A stretch of DNA of 64,000 bases from Desulfovibrio mangrovi (GTDB lineage Bacteria > Desulfobacterota > Desulfovibrionia > Desulfovibrionales > Desulfovibrionaceae), in assembly GCF_026230175.1 (NCBI RefSeq), contig NZ_CP104208.1, positions 1,798,001-1,862,000 on the forward strand, written 5' to 3'. Within the stretch, counting starts at the first letter, position 1. The number at the start of each line of letters is the position of its first letter. Of the stretch, positions 46,570 through 56,565 are shown one piece after another. The position numbers and the translations under genes are program-made. The notes beneath the pieces are model-generated. The model did no database searches. It had not been told where the DNA came from and saw only the letters and a list, made by a program, of their open reading frames with translations.

Positions 46570-48259
46570 CAGGCTTCTTGAGTTCCTTGCATGCGTTTAA
46601 GAGAATCTGGTCATCGGACGACATGTCACGCGGGACGGCAGACGCAATAGTGACACTCGCCCCCGTTGTTACCGTCTTGGAACGGGTGTGCGGGGAGTCC
46701 CCTCCTGCGCCGAGTCCGGATGCCCCAGCCCCGTCGTACGGGGGAATGGCAGAAATACCCTTGCCGGAGCGATCGTCGCCACCTTCAACCGCCAGAGAAG
46801 GCAGCAGGTAGAGAGTGACAGTTGTGCCCTCCCCTTCCTTGCTGACCAACTCCACGTAGCCGCCCATTTCTTCCACAATCTTCTTGGTCATGGCAAGCCC
46901 GAGTCCGGCCCCCTTGTCCTTGGTTGAGAAGAATGGCGAAAAAACCTTTTCGCGCAGGGTGTCGGGAATACCGTGACCGGTATCTTCCACGGTCACGAAC
47001 ACATGAGTCTGGGTCATTCCCGTAATAACGGTGAGCTTGCCGCCTGCGGTCATGGCCTCCAGCGAGTTCTTCACGAGGTTGATCAGACACTGCTTGATCA
47101 TGCCCGCGTTCCCCTTGGCAAGGGCGATAGCAGGAGCCAGCCGCACGGAGAAGGTCAACCCGCGCTCGTCACAACCGATGCGCATGAGCTGCAGGGTTTC
47201 CGCAGTGACAAGATTGAGGTCCACTTCGCCTTCGTCGGAATCCGTAGGGCGGGCAAAATTCAGGGTAGTTTTGAGAATAGCATCCAGTCTCTTGGATTCC
47301 TTGAGAATAATCTCAACCTTCTCACGTGCTGCTTCGTCCAGAGATGGGGACCGCAGCAGCGAGTTGGCGAATCCGCCGATGGCGAAAAGAGGGTTGCGTA
47401 TTTCGTGCGCAATGTAGGTGGAAAGCTCCCCTATGGCGGCCATCTTCTCGGCCTGCTGCAGACGTTGCTCCATGTGGGTGCGGTGCGTTATATCGCGCCG
47501 CATTTCGATAATGCGGGAAATGAGTCCGTCCTGCCCGAACACAGGGTACGTATAGATACGGTAAAATTGCACTTTGCCGTCTTCCGTAACCCTGGAGTGA
47601 ATACGTTCCGCCTTGCGGCCGGTTTGCAGGGTTTCACGGAAGGTGCACCCGCCCTTTTCAGGCGGACAGCAAAAACTGCCCCCGTCCAGTTCCCAGCAGT
47701 TGCGACCTATATAATCCTGTTTAGCGCCCCCGCGCACGGCCATGATCGAGCGGTTCACATCCACGATCCGGCCGTCGGCATCGAGCAGCAAAATATCTTC
47801 ATCCACCTGATCAATCAGGGTGGCGAATAGATCCTGAGCCCGTCTCAAATCACGCATACAGGTATGGCACAGTTTCTCCGAAATCAGCAGTTCCCAGATA
47901 AGGCTGGCGGCATCGCCATGCAGCACGGAACAACCAGAGGGGGCATCCTTGCGTAGCACGTCAATAAACACACCATCGTCGGAAAGGTCGATGACCATGT
48001 TGACTTCCGGCAAAGCCTGGAATAGGGCCGTGTGGGTTTCAAACATCGGCAGTGAGTCAAAACAGGGCAAGGCTCGCAAGGACACTTTGGGAATGTGGGC
48101 CAGCGCTGCCACGGTCATCCCGGGAAATGCCTCCTGAAAATCCGGCCTGCACACGATCTTTGCGAATGCCTTGAATGGCTTTCCATCTCCCACAAGGGCT
48201 ATCGCAAAACGCGTTTTCGCTGTAATGTCATTATGATACTTTTGCATGGTGTTCGCCAT
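46520..48259 (-). CDS. PAS sensor histidine kinase
   Basis: The 579-residue protein has an N-terminal domain of unknown type (residues 1-~130, FAIALVGDGKPFKAFAKIVC), a PAS domain (ATLIDQVDEDILLLDADGRI, with a Cys-rich loop CWELDGGSFCCPPEKGGC) and a full kinase core: H box YIAHEIRNPLFAIGGFANSL, N box CLINLVKNSLEAM and G boxes VEDTGHGIPD and KGAGLGLAMTKKIVEEMGG. No membrane segment is seen, so it is a soluble kinase. The Cys-rich PAS loop may bind a metal or sense redox. GGAGG precedes the ATG at 48259. No response regulator is adjacent. Confidence 0.9.
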   Translation of the reverse strand: MANTMQKYHNDITAKTRFAIALVGDGKPFKAFAKIVCRPDFQEAFPGMTVAALAHIPKVSLRALPCFDSLPMFETHTALFQALPEVNMVIDLSDDGVFIDVLRKDAPSGCSVLHGDAASLIWELLISEKLCHTCMRDLRRAQDLFATLIDQVDEDILLLDADGRIVDVNRSIMAVRGGAKQDYIGRNCWELDGGSFCCPPEKGGCTFRETLQTGRKAERIHSRVTEDGKVQFYRIYTYPVFGQDGLISRIIEMRRDITHRTHMEQRLQQAEKMAAIGELSTYIAHEIRNPLFAIGGFANSLLRSPSLDEAAREKVEIILKESKRLDAILKTTLNFARPTDSDEGEVDLNLVTAETLQLMRIGCDERGLTFSVRLAPAIALAKGNAGMIKQCLINLVKNSLEAMTAGGKLTVITGMTQTHVFVTVEDTGHGIPDTLREKVFSPFFSTKDKGAGLGLAMTKKIVEEMGGYVELVSKEGEGTTVTLYLLPSLAVEGGDDRSGKGISAIPPYDGAGASGLGAGGDSPHTRSKTVTTGASVTIASAVPRDMSSDDQILLNACKELKKPDDNDDSTGDQKQGKDS

Positions 48260-48414
48260 TCCCGCCTCCGGCAGCCGACACGCGTTTGAAGAGACTATTC
48301 CGACGCAAAAACCGGATCCGTACCAAGGCCAACCGCAATGCCCCGCGGCACGCTTGCATGCCTATCCAGCGAGCCAATATACAGTTTATGACACAATAAC
48401 CGGAATATCGACAT

Positions 48415-49707
48415 ATGATAAGCATTTATTCCATCAGCCTGGGCTGCCCCAAAAACAGAGTGGATACTGAATGGCTCCTCGGCGCCGTTCCCGGTGACGT
48501 ACAGCCTGTTGACGACCCCGCGCAGGCGGACCTTGTGGTCATTAACACCTGCGGCTTCATCCAGCCCGCTGTGGAAGAATCCGTACGCACCATTCTGCAG
48601 GCCATCAATGATGTGGAGGACGCGAAAAAACGTCCGTTACTCGCGGTAACCGGTTGTCTTGTGGGCCGCTACGGCCAGAAGGAACTGGCTGCCGAACTGC
48701 CGGAAGTGGACCTGTGGCTGACCAACCTCGACATGGTCTGCTGGCCGGATATGGTTGCCAAGGCTCTCGGTCTTCCTCCCAAGGAAAACCCCATGCGCCT
48801 GCTTTCCACCGGTCCCTCGTACGCCTATCTCAAAATCAGCGACGGTTGCGACCACAACTGCGCCTTCTGCACCATTCCGTCCATCAGGGGCAAGCTGGCG
48901 AGCGCATCCGTGGACAGCATAGTGCGTGACGCCCGCCACATTCTTGATCAGGGCGTGAAGGAACTGATCTTTGTGGCGCAGGACGTAACCGGCTACGGCA
49001 AGGATCTTGGCATGAAGCACGGCCTGCGCGACCTGCTGGACCGCATTCTGCCGCTGGACGGTCTTGCCCGGCTGCGCCTCATGTACCTGTACCCTGCAGG
49101 GCTGACGAAGGAATTTCTGCACTACCTGCGAGATGCGGGTGCTCCGTTCGTACCTTACTTCGACGTGCCGTTGCAGCATGCCCATCCCGATGTGCTTTCC
49201 CGCATGGGCAGACCCTTCGCCCGTAACCCCCGCGAAGTCGTGGACCGCATTCGCGACGTGTTCCCCGAAGCAGCTCTGCGCACCAGCTTCATTGTGGGCT
49301 ACCCCGGCGAAACCGAAGAGCACTGGGAACACCTGCGCGATTTCATTCTTGAAACCCGTTTCCACCATATGGGCGTTTTTGCCTACAAGGCGGAAGAAGG
49401 CACCCCCGCAGCGGAAATGCCGGAGCAGATTGACGATGCCGTCAAGGAATGGCGTCGTGACTCGCTCATGGAGCTTCAGGCCGAAATCAGCGAAGAGATT
49501 CTCGCCACCTATGAGGGAGAGCGCATGTCCGTGCTCGTAGATGCCGAACATGAGGAATGGCCAGGTCTGCACGTGGGCCGCACATGGTTCCAGGCACCCG
49601 AGGTGGATGGCGTGACCTACATCAGCGGTCCCGGCGTGGAACCGGGGGCTCTTGTCGAGGCGGACATCGTGGAAACCCGCGAATACGATCTTGTGGCTCT
49701 GAGTTAA
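48415..49707 (+). CDS. rimO: Ribosomal protein S12 methylthiotransferase
   Basis: The 430-residue protein has an N-terminal UPF0004 domain (YSISLGCPKNRVDTEWLLG, VINTCGFIQPAVEESV), the radical SAM motif GCDHNCAFCTIPSIRG and LRTSFIVGYPGETEEHWEHL, and a C-terminal TRAM domain (GERMSVLVDAEHEEWPGLHV). It adds a methylthio group to an aspartate of ribosomal protein S12. The ISLGCPKN start favours RimO over MiaB. It is divergent from the kinase gene. Confidence 0.93.
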   Translation: MISIYSISLGCPKNRVDTEWLLGAVPGDVQPVDDPAQADLVVINTCGFIQPAVEESVRTILQAINDVEDAKKRPLLAVTGCLVGRYGQKELAAELPEVDLWLTNLDMVCWPDMVAKALGLPPKENPMRLLSTGPSYAYLKISDGCDHNCAFCTIPSIRGKLASASVDSIVRDARHILDQGVKELIFVAQDVTGYGKDLGMKHGLRDLLDRILPLDGLARLRLMYLYPAGLTKEFLHYLRDAGAPFVPYFDVPLQHAHPDVLSRMGRPFARNPREVVDRIRDVFPEAALRTSFIVGYPGETEEHWEHLRDFILETRFHHMGVFAYKAEEGTPAAEMPEQIDDAVKEWRRDSLMELQAEISEEILATYEGERMSVLVDAEHEEWPGLHVGRTWFQAPEVDGVTYISGPGVEPGALVEADIVETREYDLVALS

Positions 49708-49881
49708 CTTTTTTTAAAAAAAATTGTCGGCGAACCGCCCCGCATTCAGTGCATGACGGTTCCGCTTCTGTCAGTGCGTGCCACATCAGGTCGCGATTGC
49801 AGGTCTTTTCCGGCAGTCGCGGCCTTTTTTCTCTACAAAGAGTCCGAGCCTTACGCCGCAAAGCTTTTCGGGCTTTTGCGG

Positions 49882-49910
49882 TTGAGTTTCCTTGCGCAAT
49901 CTGATAATAG
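49882..49910 (+). promoter_or_regulatory. Possible rpsA promoter
   Basis: TTGAGT (49882-49887) and TAATAG (49905-49910), 17 bases apart, lie upstream of the rpsA start at 49964. GATAAT (49903-49908) is a better -10 match but gives a 15-base spacer. This is a weak assignment. Confidence 0.35.
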
Positions 49911-49963
49911 ACCCAATCCCGCCGTAAAGGATGGGAAAATATTCGTTGGTTGGAGGATTTCGT

Positions 49964-51679
49964 ATGGAAACCATGGAAAACAACAATTTCGACGCTGACA
50001 TCAGTTTCGAAGCTGCCCTTGAGGACTACCTTAGCTCGGATTTCGGTGATCTGGACGAAGGTTCCATTGTCAAGGGCGAAGTCGTTCGCGTAAGCGGCGA
50101 CTATGTCCTCGTGGACGTAAATTTCAAATCCGAAGGGCAGATTCCTGCTGCCGAATTCATCGGCGCTGACGGCAACATGGCCGTTCAGGTTGGTGACAAG
50201 GTGGACGTCTTCGTTGTTCGCAAGAACGAAATGGAAGGCACCATCACCCTCTCCTTCGAAAAGGCGAAGCGCATGCAGCTCTTCGACCAGCTCGAAGAAG
50301 TTCAGGAAAAAGAAAGCACCATCAAGGGCCGCATCATGCGCCGCATCAAGGGTGGTTACACCGTTGATCTGGGCGGCGTTGAAGCCTTCCTGCCCGGCTC
50401 CCACGTGGACCTGCGCCCCGTGCCGGACATGGACGCCCTTGTTAATGAAGAATTCGAATTCCGCGTTCTCAAGATCAACCGCCGTCGCAGCAACGTTATC
50501 GTTTCCCGCCGCGTGCTGCTCGAAGAAGAACGCGATTCCAAGCGCTCGGAACTGCTGGTGAACCTGGAAGAAGGCCAGATCGTGAAGGGCAAGGCCAAGA
50601 ACATCACCGAGTACGGCGTATTCGTCGACCTCGGCGGTCTGGACGGTCTGCTCCACATCACCGACATGTCCTGGAAGCGCATCCGTCATCCCAAGGAACT
50701 CGTTTCCCTGGGTCAGGAACTCGAACTGAAGATTCTGAGCTTCGACAAGGAAAACCAGAAGGTTTCCCTGGGCATGAAGCAGCTCATCACCGATCCGTGG
50801 CAGGACATCACCACCAAGTTCCCCGAAGGCGCACGCCTCTCCGGCAAGGTTACCAACCTTGTTGATTACGGTGCGTTCGTCGAACTGGAGCCCGGCGTGG
50901 AAGGCCTTGTGCACATTTCCGAAATGTCCTGGACCCGTAAGCTGCGTCATCCCTCCCAGATGGTCCGCGTGGGCGACGAAGTTGAAGTCGTCATCCTCGG
51001 CGTGGACGAAGACAAGAAGCGCATCTCCCTCGGCATGAAGCAGGTTAAGCCGAATCCGTGGGAAGTTGTGGCCGAGAAGTACCCCGAAGGCACCATCCTT
51101 GAAGGTGTCATCAAGAACATCACCGAATTCGGTATGTTCATCGGTATCGAAGACGGCATCGACGGTCTTATCCATGTTTCCGACATCAGCTGGACCAAGA
51201 AGATCCGCCATCCCAACGAAATGTACAATGTAGGCGACACCGTTCAGGCCAAGGTTCTGACTGTGGACCAGGAAAACGAAAAGTTCACCCTGGGCGTGAA
51301 GCAGCTGACCGAAGATCCCTGGACCAAGGTGCCCACCAACTACCCCGTTGGTGCCATCATTGAAGGCCTGGTAACCAACATCACCGACTTCGGTCTGTTC
51401 GTGGAAGTGGAAGAAGGCATTGAAGGCCTCGTTCACGTTTCCGAAATCAGCCAGAAGAAGGTGAAGTCTCCCAACGAAATGTTCAAGGAAGGCGTTACCA
51501 TTCAGGCCAAGGTCATTCACGTGAGCGCAGAAGAGCGTCGTCTCGGCCTCTCCATCAAGCAGCTCAAGGATGACGAAGACCGCAAGAAGCCCCGTGAGTT
51601 CCGCGCCGGCACCGCAGAAGCCGGTCAGAACCTCGGCGACCTTCTGAAGCAGAAGTTTGAAGAGGATGCAGCAGAATAA
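49964..51679 (+). CDS. rpsA: 30S ribosomal protein S1
   Basis: The 571-residue protein has six S1 repeats (the clearest are GLVHISEMSWTRKLRHPSQM, GLIHVSDISWTKKIRHPNEM and GLVHVSEISQKKVKSPNEMF), the standard length of proteobacterial S1. It binds mRNA at the 30S platform. The ATG at 49964 has GGAGG upstream; an earlier ATG at 49931 is not supported. The 256-base leader has several hairpins and may allow S1 autocontrol. The stop overlaps the sppA start region. Confidence 0.95.
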   Translation: METMENNNFDADISFEAALEDYLSSDFGDLDEGSIVKGEVVRVSGDYVLVDVNFKSEGQIPAAEFIGADGNMAVQVGDKVDVFVVRKNEMEGTITLSFEKAKRMQLFDQLEEVQEKESTIKGRIMRRIKGGYTVDLGGVEAFLPGSHVDLRPVPDMDALVNEEFEFRVLKINRRRSNVIVSRRVLLEEERDSKRSELLVNLEEGQIVKGKAKNITEYGVFVDLGGLDGLLHITDMSWKRIRHPKELVSLGQELELKILSFDKENQKVSLGMKQLITDPWQDITTKFPEGARLSGKVTNLVDYGAFVELEPGVEGLVHISEMSWTRKLRHPSQMVRVGDEVEVVILGVDEDKKRISLGMKQVKPNPWEVVAEKYPEGTILEGVIKNITEFGMFIGIEDGIDGLIHVSDISWTKKIRHPNEMYNVGDTVQAKVLTVDQENEKFTLGVKQLTEDPWTKVPTNYPVGAIIEGLVTNITDFGLFVEVEEGIEGLVHVSEISQKKVKSPNEMFKEGVTIQAKVIHVSAEERRLGLSIKQLKDDEDRKKPREFRAGTAEAGQNLGDLLKQKFEEDAAE

Positions 51680-52589
51680 GCTGCCCTTTTACCAGAAGCA
51701 TCCGCTTCTGTTCTGCCTCGCGCTAATACTGGCGGCCGTGGCCCTGTTCGCAGGTGCCATGGCCGCCTTGCGGCTTTCCGGCTCCCACGCTACCGGCGGT
51801 ATCTTCAAGGAAAAGCGTGTGGGGGTCTGCCATATCGAAGGCTTTATCGCCGACTCTTCCAAGGTCAATGCATGGCTGCGCGAACTGCGGGACGACCACT
51901 CCATTGTGGGAGTTCTTCTGCGCATTGATACTCCCGGCGGGGCCGTTGCGCCCTCGCAGGAAATGTACAATGCCGTGCGCCGTCTTTCCGCCGAGAAGCC
52001 CGTGGTTGTTTCCATGGGCTCGGTGGCTGCCAGCGGCGGATATTACATCGCTGCCGCAGCCGACCACATTGTCGCCAACCCTTCCACCATTACCGGCTCC
52101 ATCGGCGTAAAGATGGAACTGGCCAACATGCAGGGCCTCATGGACAAGATAGGCATCTCGCACGACGCCCTGACCAGCGGCGACATGAAGAATGCGGGAA
52201 GCCCCTTCAAGACCATGACCGATGAAGAACGGACCTACCTGCAGGGGCTGGTGGGCGACATGTACGAGCAGTTCCTTGAAGCCATTGTCAACGGCCGCCA
52301 CATGCAGATCGAAGATGTGCGCAAGGCAGCTGACGGCAGGGCCTATACGGGACGTCAGGCGCATGCGCTCGGCCTTGTGGATACCCTCGGAGACATGGAA
52401 ACCGCCTACGACAAGCTCATGGAGCTGTGCAACGCCACCGATCAGGCTCCCCTGCCCTTTGTGGAAGGCCCTGTGGAGGAATCCAGCTTCCTGCGCGACA
52501 TGCTCCATTCCTATCTGGGACTCGATCCCGCCAATTCCCTCTCAGACTCTCTGCGACGACGATCGGACATCCGTTTCCTGTACTATTAG
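51666..52589 (+). CDS. sppA: Signal peptide peptidase
   Basis: The 307-residue protein has one N-terminal membrane helix (LLFCLALILAAVALFAGAMA) and a peptidase S49 domain with the serine nucleophile in GSVAASGGYYIAA and the dyad lysine region TITGSIGVKMELANMQGLMD. It degrades signal peptides left in the membrane. The ATG at 51666 lies inside the end of rpsA (overlap of 14 bases), and a TTG at 51657 is an alternative, so the two are coupled. Confidence 0.92.
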   Translation: MQQNKLPFYQKHPLLFCLALILAAVALFAGAMAALRLSGSHATGGIFKEKRVGVCHIEGFIADSSKVNAWLRELRDDHSIVGVLLRIDTPGGAVAPSQEMYNAVRRLSAEKPVVVSMGSVAASGGYYIAAAADHIVANPSTITGSIGVKMELANMQGLMDKIGISHDALTSGDMKNAGSPFKTMTDEERTYLQGLVGDMYEQFLEAIVNGRHMQIEDVRKAADGRAYTGRQAHALGLVDTLGDMETAYDKLMELCNATDQAPLPFVEGPVEESSFLRDMLHSYLGLDPANSLSDSLRRRSDIRFLYY

Positions 52590-52823
52590 GAACGCCGGTC
52601 GCATAAGCCTCCAGAATTCATCGCCGCATTAGTTCGGCGCATTCACCTCCAGCCATCCGCATTCCTGACAGTACACACTGTCGGCCTTCTGCCGTGACGT
52701 TTAGCCATCCGTCACCCATTTCCTCATTCCGGGAACACAACCGTAACCATCCGGTGACAACATCCCACAAACCGCACAGCACAGAAAAACCTCTCTGTCG
52801 CAGGCGGCAAGCAGGAATCGACA

Positions 52824-53645
52824 ATGCGGCACAGCAATGCAGTCTTCCCCCCACACGCATCCACCACCATGACGTCGGAATCCGTAGTGCCGACGCCACT
52901 CCCCCCCGCATCCCATCCTTCGCCTTCCGTGCTGGAGGCAGCATCCATGAAGGCGTGGCCCGCCTATGAAGAAAGCCCGATGGGCCCCTTGATGCTCCGC
53001 TATGCCGGAGGCTTCACCAAACGCGCCAACAGCGCAGTACTCGTCCGGCAGTCCAAGGTAACGCTGACGCAAATCTCCGCCGTAGAAGCATGGTATGGTG
53101 CACACGGGCAACAGCCCGTCTTCCGCCTGACGGAACACCAGAACAGCAACCTCGACACCACGCTTGCCAAGCGCGGCTATCAACTTGCAGATCCTTCGCT
53201 TGTCATGGCGAACGACCTGTCGCGCATTCCTGAAAACAACCACGCGAACGACGTGCGGATCATACAGGGAGAAGAATGGCTTGAGCATGAGCGCATTCTC
53301 AGCAACCGTCACCATGGCGACCAGCAGATGATGAAATACATTCTTGCCTGCAATGCCCCGAGCAACGAGTACGTTGTGCTTGAACATGAAGGGCTGGTTG
53401 TGGCCTGCGGTCTTGGTGTCCGGCAGAAAGACCTGTACGCCATCTTCTGCATCCGTACGGGCGAAGCCTACCGCAGGCAGGGTTTCGGCACGGGACTCAT
53501 CTGCGCCATGCTTCAACGGGCACGGCAATCAGGCGCAAGCTGTGCATGGCTGCAGGTACTGGAATCCAACATTCCGGCCATCAGCCTGTACCGCTCCCTG
53601 CACTTTACCTCCCGATACCGCTACTGGTACCGTATGCATCCGTAA
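52824..53645 (+). CDS. GNAT-family N-acetyltransferase
   Basis: The 273-residue protein has a Pro/Ser-rich N terminus and a GNAT fold at the C terminus: VVACGLGVRQKDLYAIFCIR, the acetyl-CoA loop RRQGFGTGLICAMLQRARQS and ESNIPAISLYRSLHFTSRYR. The N-terminal ~130 residues may be a second, degenerate GNAT half. The substrate is unknown. AGGAA precedes the ATG. It is a single gene between sppA and malQ. Confidence 0.82.
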   Translation: MRHSNAVFPPHASTTMTSESVVPTPLPPASHPSPSVLEAASMKAWPAYEESPMGPLMLRYAGGFTKRANSAVLVRQSKVTLTQISAVEAWYGAHGQQPVFRLTEHQNSNLDTTLAKRGYQLADPSLVMANDLSRIPENNHANDVRIIQGEEWLEHERILSNRHHGDQQMMKYILACNAPSNEYVVLEHEGLVVACGLGVRQKDLYAIFCIRTGEAYRRQGFGTGLICAMLQRARQSGASCAWLQVLESNIPAISLYRSLHFTSRYRYWYRMHP

Positions 53646-53761
53646 CGGACTTTTCGCGCTGGCGGCACGCATCTGCCTGTGATATATTGCAGGATGCTTC
53701 GCCGCCCGCCTGCAGAGATGCGAGGCATGACACCGCTACAAGCACTACGGAGGGTTACCGC

Positions 53762-55267
53762 ATGTTTACGCGTGCCAGCGGCCTGCTGCTGCATATAACC
53801 TCGTTGCCATCCCGATACGGCATTGGCGATATGGGCCCTGCAGCCTACAACTTTGTCCGACTGCTCAGGGATATCGGCCAGCTCTACTGGCAGATTCTCC
53901 CGCTGGGGCCTACGTCCACTGCCATCGGCAACTCCCCGTATTCAAGCTGCTCCGCCTTTGCGGGCAATCCCCTGCTCATCAGCCCGGAAAAGCTGGTCGA
54001 AGACGGCCTGCTTTCATGGGCCGACATTGAATACCCACCCGGGACGGATCCCTCCCGCGTAGACTTTCACACCGTGGAAAGACACCGCCATCGCATCCTG
54101 CGCGCAGCTTTTGAACGTAACCGGCACTGGCTGGAAAAGGACCATACCTTCTCGGCATTCCGGAAAAAACACGATCACTGGCTGCTGGATTATGTGCGCT
54201 TTGTCAGCATCAAAAACCACCATGGAGGGGCCATCTGGTCGGAGTGGCCGGAACCGTTCCGCTTCCGGCATGACAACGCCCTTGCCCATTGGGACGAGAA
54301 GTACCGCGAAGAACTGCTCTTTGAAATATTCGTGCAGTATGTCTTCTTCCGCCAGTGGCATGACCTCAAGGACTACTGCTCGGAAATGGGGGTCCGTCTC
54401 GTGGGCGACGTCCCCATTTATGTCACCTACGACAGCGCCGATGTATGGGAGCACCCCGGATTCTTCAAACTGGACGAGCAGCGCAAGCCAGTCATGGTAG
54501 CGGGCGTGCCGCCGGACTATTTCAGCAAGACAGGCCAACGCTGGGGCAACCCCGTGTACAACTGGGACGCCCTCTCGCTCAACGGCTTTGCATGGTGGGT
54601 ACGGCGCATGGCCCACAACTTTGCCCTTACAGACCTCGTACGTATTGACCATTTCCGCGGATTTGCAGGCTACTGGGAAATTCCGGCCGAAGAGGATACC
54701 GCCATCAACGGCGAGTGGGTAGACGCCCCGGGCCAGCAGCTCTTTGCCACGCTCAGCCGCCACTTCACCGTGCTGCCTCTCATTGCCGAGGATCTGGGCA
54801 TCATCACGCCAGACGTGCGGGAACTGAAGGCGGCCTTCAACCTGCCGGGGATGAAGGTACTACAGTTCGGCTTTGGCGGCGACAAGCTGATCAACAATCC
54901 CGACGCCCCGATGAATCATGAACGGCACAACGTGCTCTACACCGGCACCCATGACAACTCCCCCATGCGACACTGGTTCACGCACGAGGCAGGCGATCAG
55001 GGGCGCGCCAATTTCAGCACGTATGCAGGGCATGACGTCGTGGAAAGCGGCGCAGCAGAGACGGCCATCCGCATCGCCATGAGCAGCGTTGCCAACACTG
55101 CCATTTTTCCCGTACAGGACGTGCTGGGGCTGGATGGTACAACCCGCATGAACACACCGTCCGTTCCCGAGGGCAACTGGGAATGGCGACTGCGGCCGGA
55201 AGAACTGGAGTTGCCGTTCTACAAGAGCTTTGCCCGCATGACCGAATTTTACGGAAGATGGACCTGA
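53762..55267 (+). CDS. malQ: 4-alpha-glucanotransferase (amylomaltase)
   Basis: The 501-residue protein begins RASGLLLHITSLPSRYGIGD and has the GH77 pattern: QILPLGPTSTAIGNSPYSSC, VRIDHFRGFAGYWEIPAEED (catalytic Asp), IAEDLGIITPDVRELK (catalytic Glu) and YTGTHDNSPMRHWF. It rearranges alpha-1,4-glucans. The ATG at 53762 has GGAGGG upstream; the frame to 53546 runs into the upstream gene and is rejected. It lies before the PFK-2/FBPase-2-like gene, which points to glycogen or polyglucose use. Confidence 0.95.
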   Translation: MFTRASGLLLHITSLPSRYGIGDMGPAAYNFVRLLRDIGQLYWQILPLGPTSTAIGNSPYSSCSAFAGNPLLISPEKLVEDGLLSWADIEYPPGTDPSRVDFHTVERHRHRILRAAFERNRHWLEKDHTFSAFRKKHDHWLLDYVRFVSIKNHHGGAIWSEWPEPFRFRHDNALAHWDEKYREELLFEIFVQYVFFRQWHDLKDYCSEMGVRLVGDVPIYVTYDSADVWEHPGFFKLDEQRKPVMVAGVPPDYFSKTGQRWGNPVYNWDALSLNGFAWWVRRMAHNFALTDLVRIDHFRGFAGYWEIPAEEDTAINGEWVDAPGQQLFATLSRHFTVLPLIAEDLGIITPDVRELKAAFNLPGMKVLQFGFGGDKLINNPDAPMNHERHNVLYTGTHDNSPMRHWFTHEAGDQGRANFSTYAGHDVVESGAAETAIRIAMSSVANTAIFPVQDVLGLDGTTRMNTPSVPEGNWEWRLRPEELELPFYKSFARMTEFYGRWT

Positions 55268-55313
55268 TCCCCGATTCCAGACCGCAGCCGCTCAAACACA
55301 CACGGAACACGAT

Positions 55314-56546
55314 ATGCGCAAACTCTACATAGCCATGGTGGGCCTCCCTGCGCGAGGCAAGACAACCGTTTGCTCCAAGCTCAAGGAAGGACTGGAACAG
55401 GAAGACCTCAACGTCCGCATCTTCAATAACGGCGACCTGCGCAGACAGATTCTGGGCGAGGCGTCATCCCGCGCGGAGTTCTACAACCCCGAGAACAGGG
55501 ACGGCCTTGAAGCCCGTGAAGAGCTGGCGCGCATGAACATGGAGCGTGCACAACAGTTTCTGGCAGAAGACGGTGACGTTGCCATTCTGGATGCTACCAA
55601 CGTCAGCGCCGAGCGCCGGAAGGTTGTGCAACAAACACTTACAGACCATCCCCTGCTCTGGGTGGAGTGCGTAAACGACGATCAGGATCTGCTGGAGGCA
55701 AGCATTCTGCGCAAGACAAAGCTGCCGGAATTCGCCAACCTGAGTGAAGCGGACGCCGTGGCCAGCTTCAAACGTCGCATTGCCTACTACGAGCACATAT
55801 ATTCGCCTTTCGGGCCGGAACCCTGCTGGATCCGCGTGGATTCTCTGCGCAACCGCATCATCGACGAACAGATCAGCCACACCATTCCCTATTACGTAAA
55901 CATCCGTGACATTCTGGTTTCCGACTGGATACGCAACCTCTACCTCGTACGCCACGGCCAGACCCGCTACAATCTGGAAGGCCGCATCGGCGGCGATTCG
56001 GAACTCACGCAGCAAGGACTGGAACAGGCTGATGCGCTGGGGCGCCACTTCAGAGGCTTCAGCATTCCCTACATATTCACCAGCACCCGACAACGCTCTC
56101 ACCAGACCGCCACGCCCATCTATCAGGGGCAGACCCACTGCACGGTCAAGGCCCTGCCGGAGTTTGACGAAATCAACGCGGGTATCTGCGAGCATATGCG
56201 CTATGAGGAGATCAAGCGCACATGGCCCAACGAATACCGTCGACGCCAGAAGGACAAGTACAATTACATCTATCCGGAAGGTGAAGGCTACATCACCATG
56301 AAGGAACGGGTGGACAAGGGACTGCGCAAGGCCCTGTACCTTTCCGGCAACGCGGAAGCCCTGATGATTGTCGGGCATCAGGCCATCAACCGCATGATCC
56401 TTTCCTACTTCCTGTTCCGCAGGACCGAAGACGTGCCTTTCATCTACATACCGCAGGATCAGTACTTCCACATCGTCTCAACGCAGAAGAAGAAACTGTT
56501 TGAGCAGGTACGATTCACAGGCCGGCGGGAACGCCAAGGTATTTGA
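55314..56546 (+). CDS. Bifunctional 6-phosphofructo-2-kinase / fructose-2,6-bisphosphatase-like protein
   Basis: The 410-residue protein has an N-terminal kinase domain with the P-loop VGLPARGKTTVC, FNNGDLRRQ and DATNVSAERRKV. The C-terminal histidine-phosphatase domain has LYLVRHGQTRYNLEGRIGGD (phosphohistidine), STRQRSHQTATPIY, FDEINAGICEHMRYEEIK, YNYIYPEGEGY and MIVGHQAINRM. This order is that of the eukaryotic PFK-2/FBPase-2, which makes and breaks fructose-2,6-bisphosphate. No regulatory N-terminal tail is present. It begins 46 bases after malQ. The true substrate remains to be shown. Confidence 0.88.
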   Translation: MRKLYIAMVGLPARGKTTVCSKLKEGLEQEDLNVRIFNNGDLRRQILGEASSRAEFYNPENRDGLEAREELARMNMERAQQFLAEDGDVAILDATNVSAERRKVVQQTLTDHPLLWVECVNDDQDLLEASILRKTKLPEFANLSEADAVASFKRRIAYYEHIYSPFGPEPCWIRVDSLRNRIIDEQISHTIPYYVNIRDILVSDWIRNLYLVRHGQTRYNLEGRIGGDSELTQQGLEQADALGRHFRGFSIPYIFTSTRQRSHQTATPIYQGQTHCTVKALPEFDEINAGICEHMRYEEIKRTWPNEYRRRQKDKYNYIYPEGEGYITMKERVDKGLRKALYLSGNAEALMIVGHQAINRMILSYFLFRRTEDVPFIYIPQDQYFHIVSTQKKKLFEQVRFTGRRERQGI

Positions 56547-56565
56547 GCGGTACAGGACGGCAGGA

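Noticed and set aside
49622-51520. 632-residue minus-strand frame
   Set aside because: It is opposite rpsA; the apparent repeats are just the S1 repeats read backwards.
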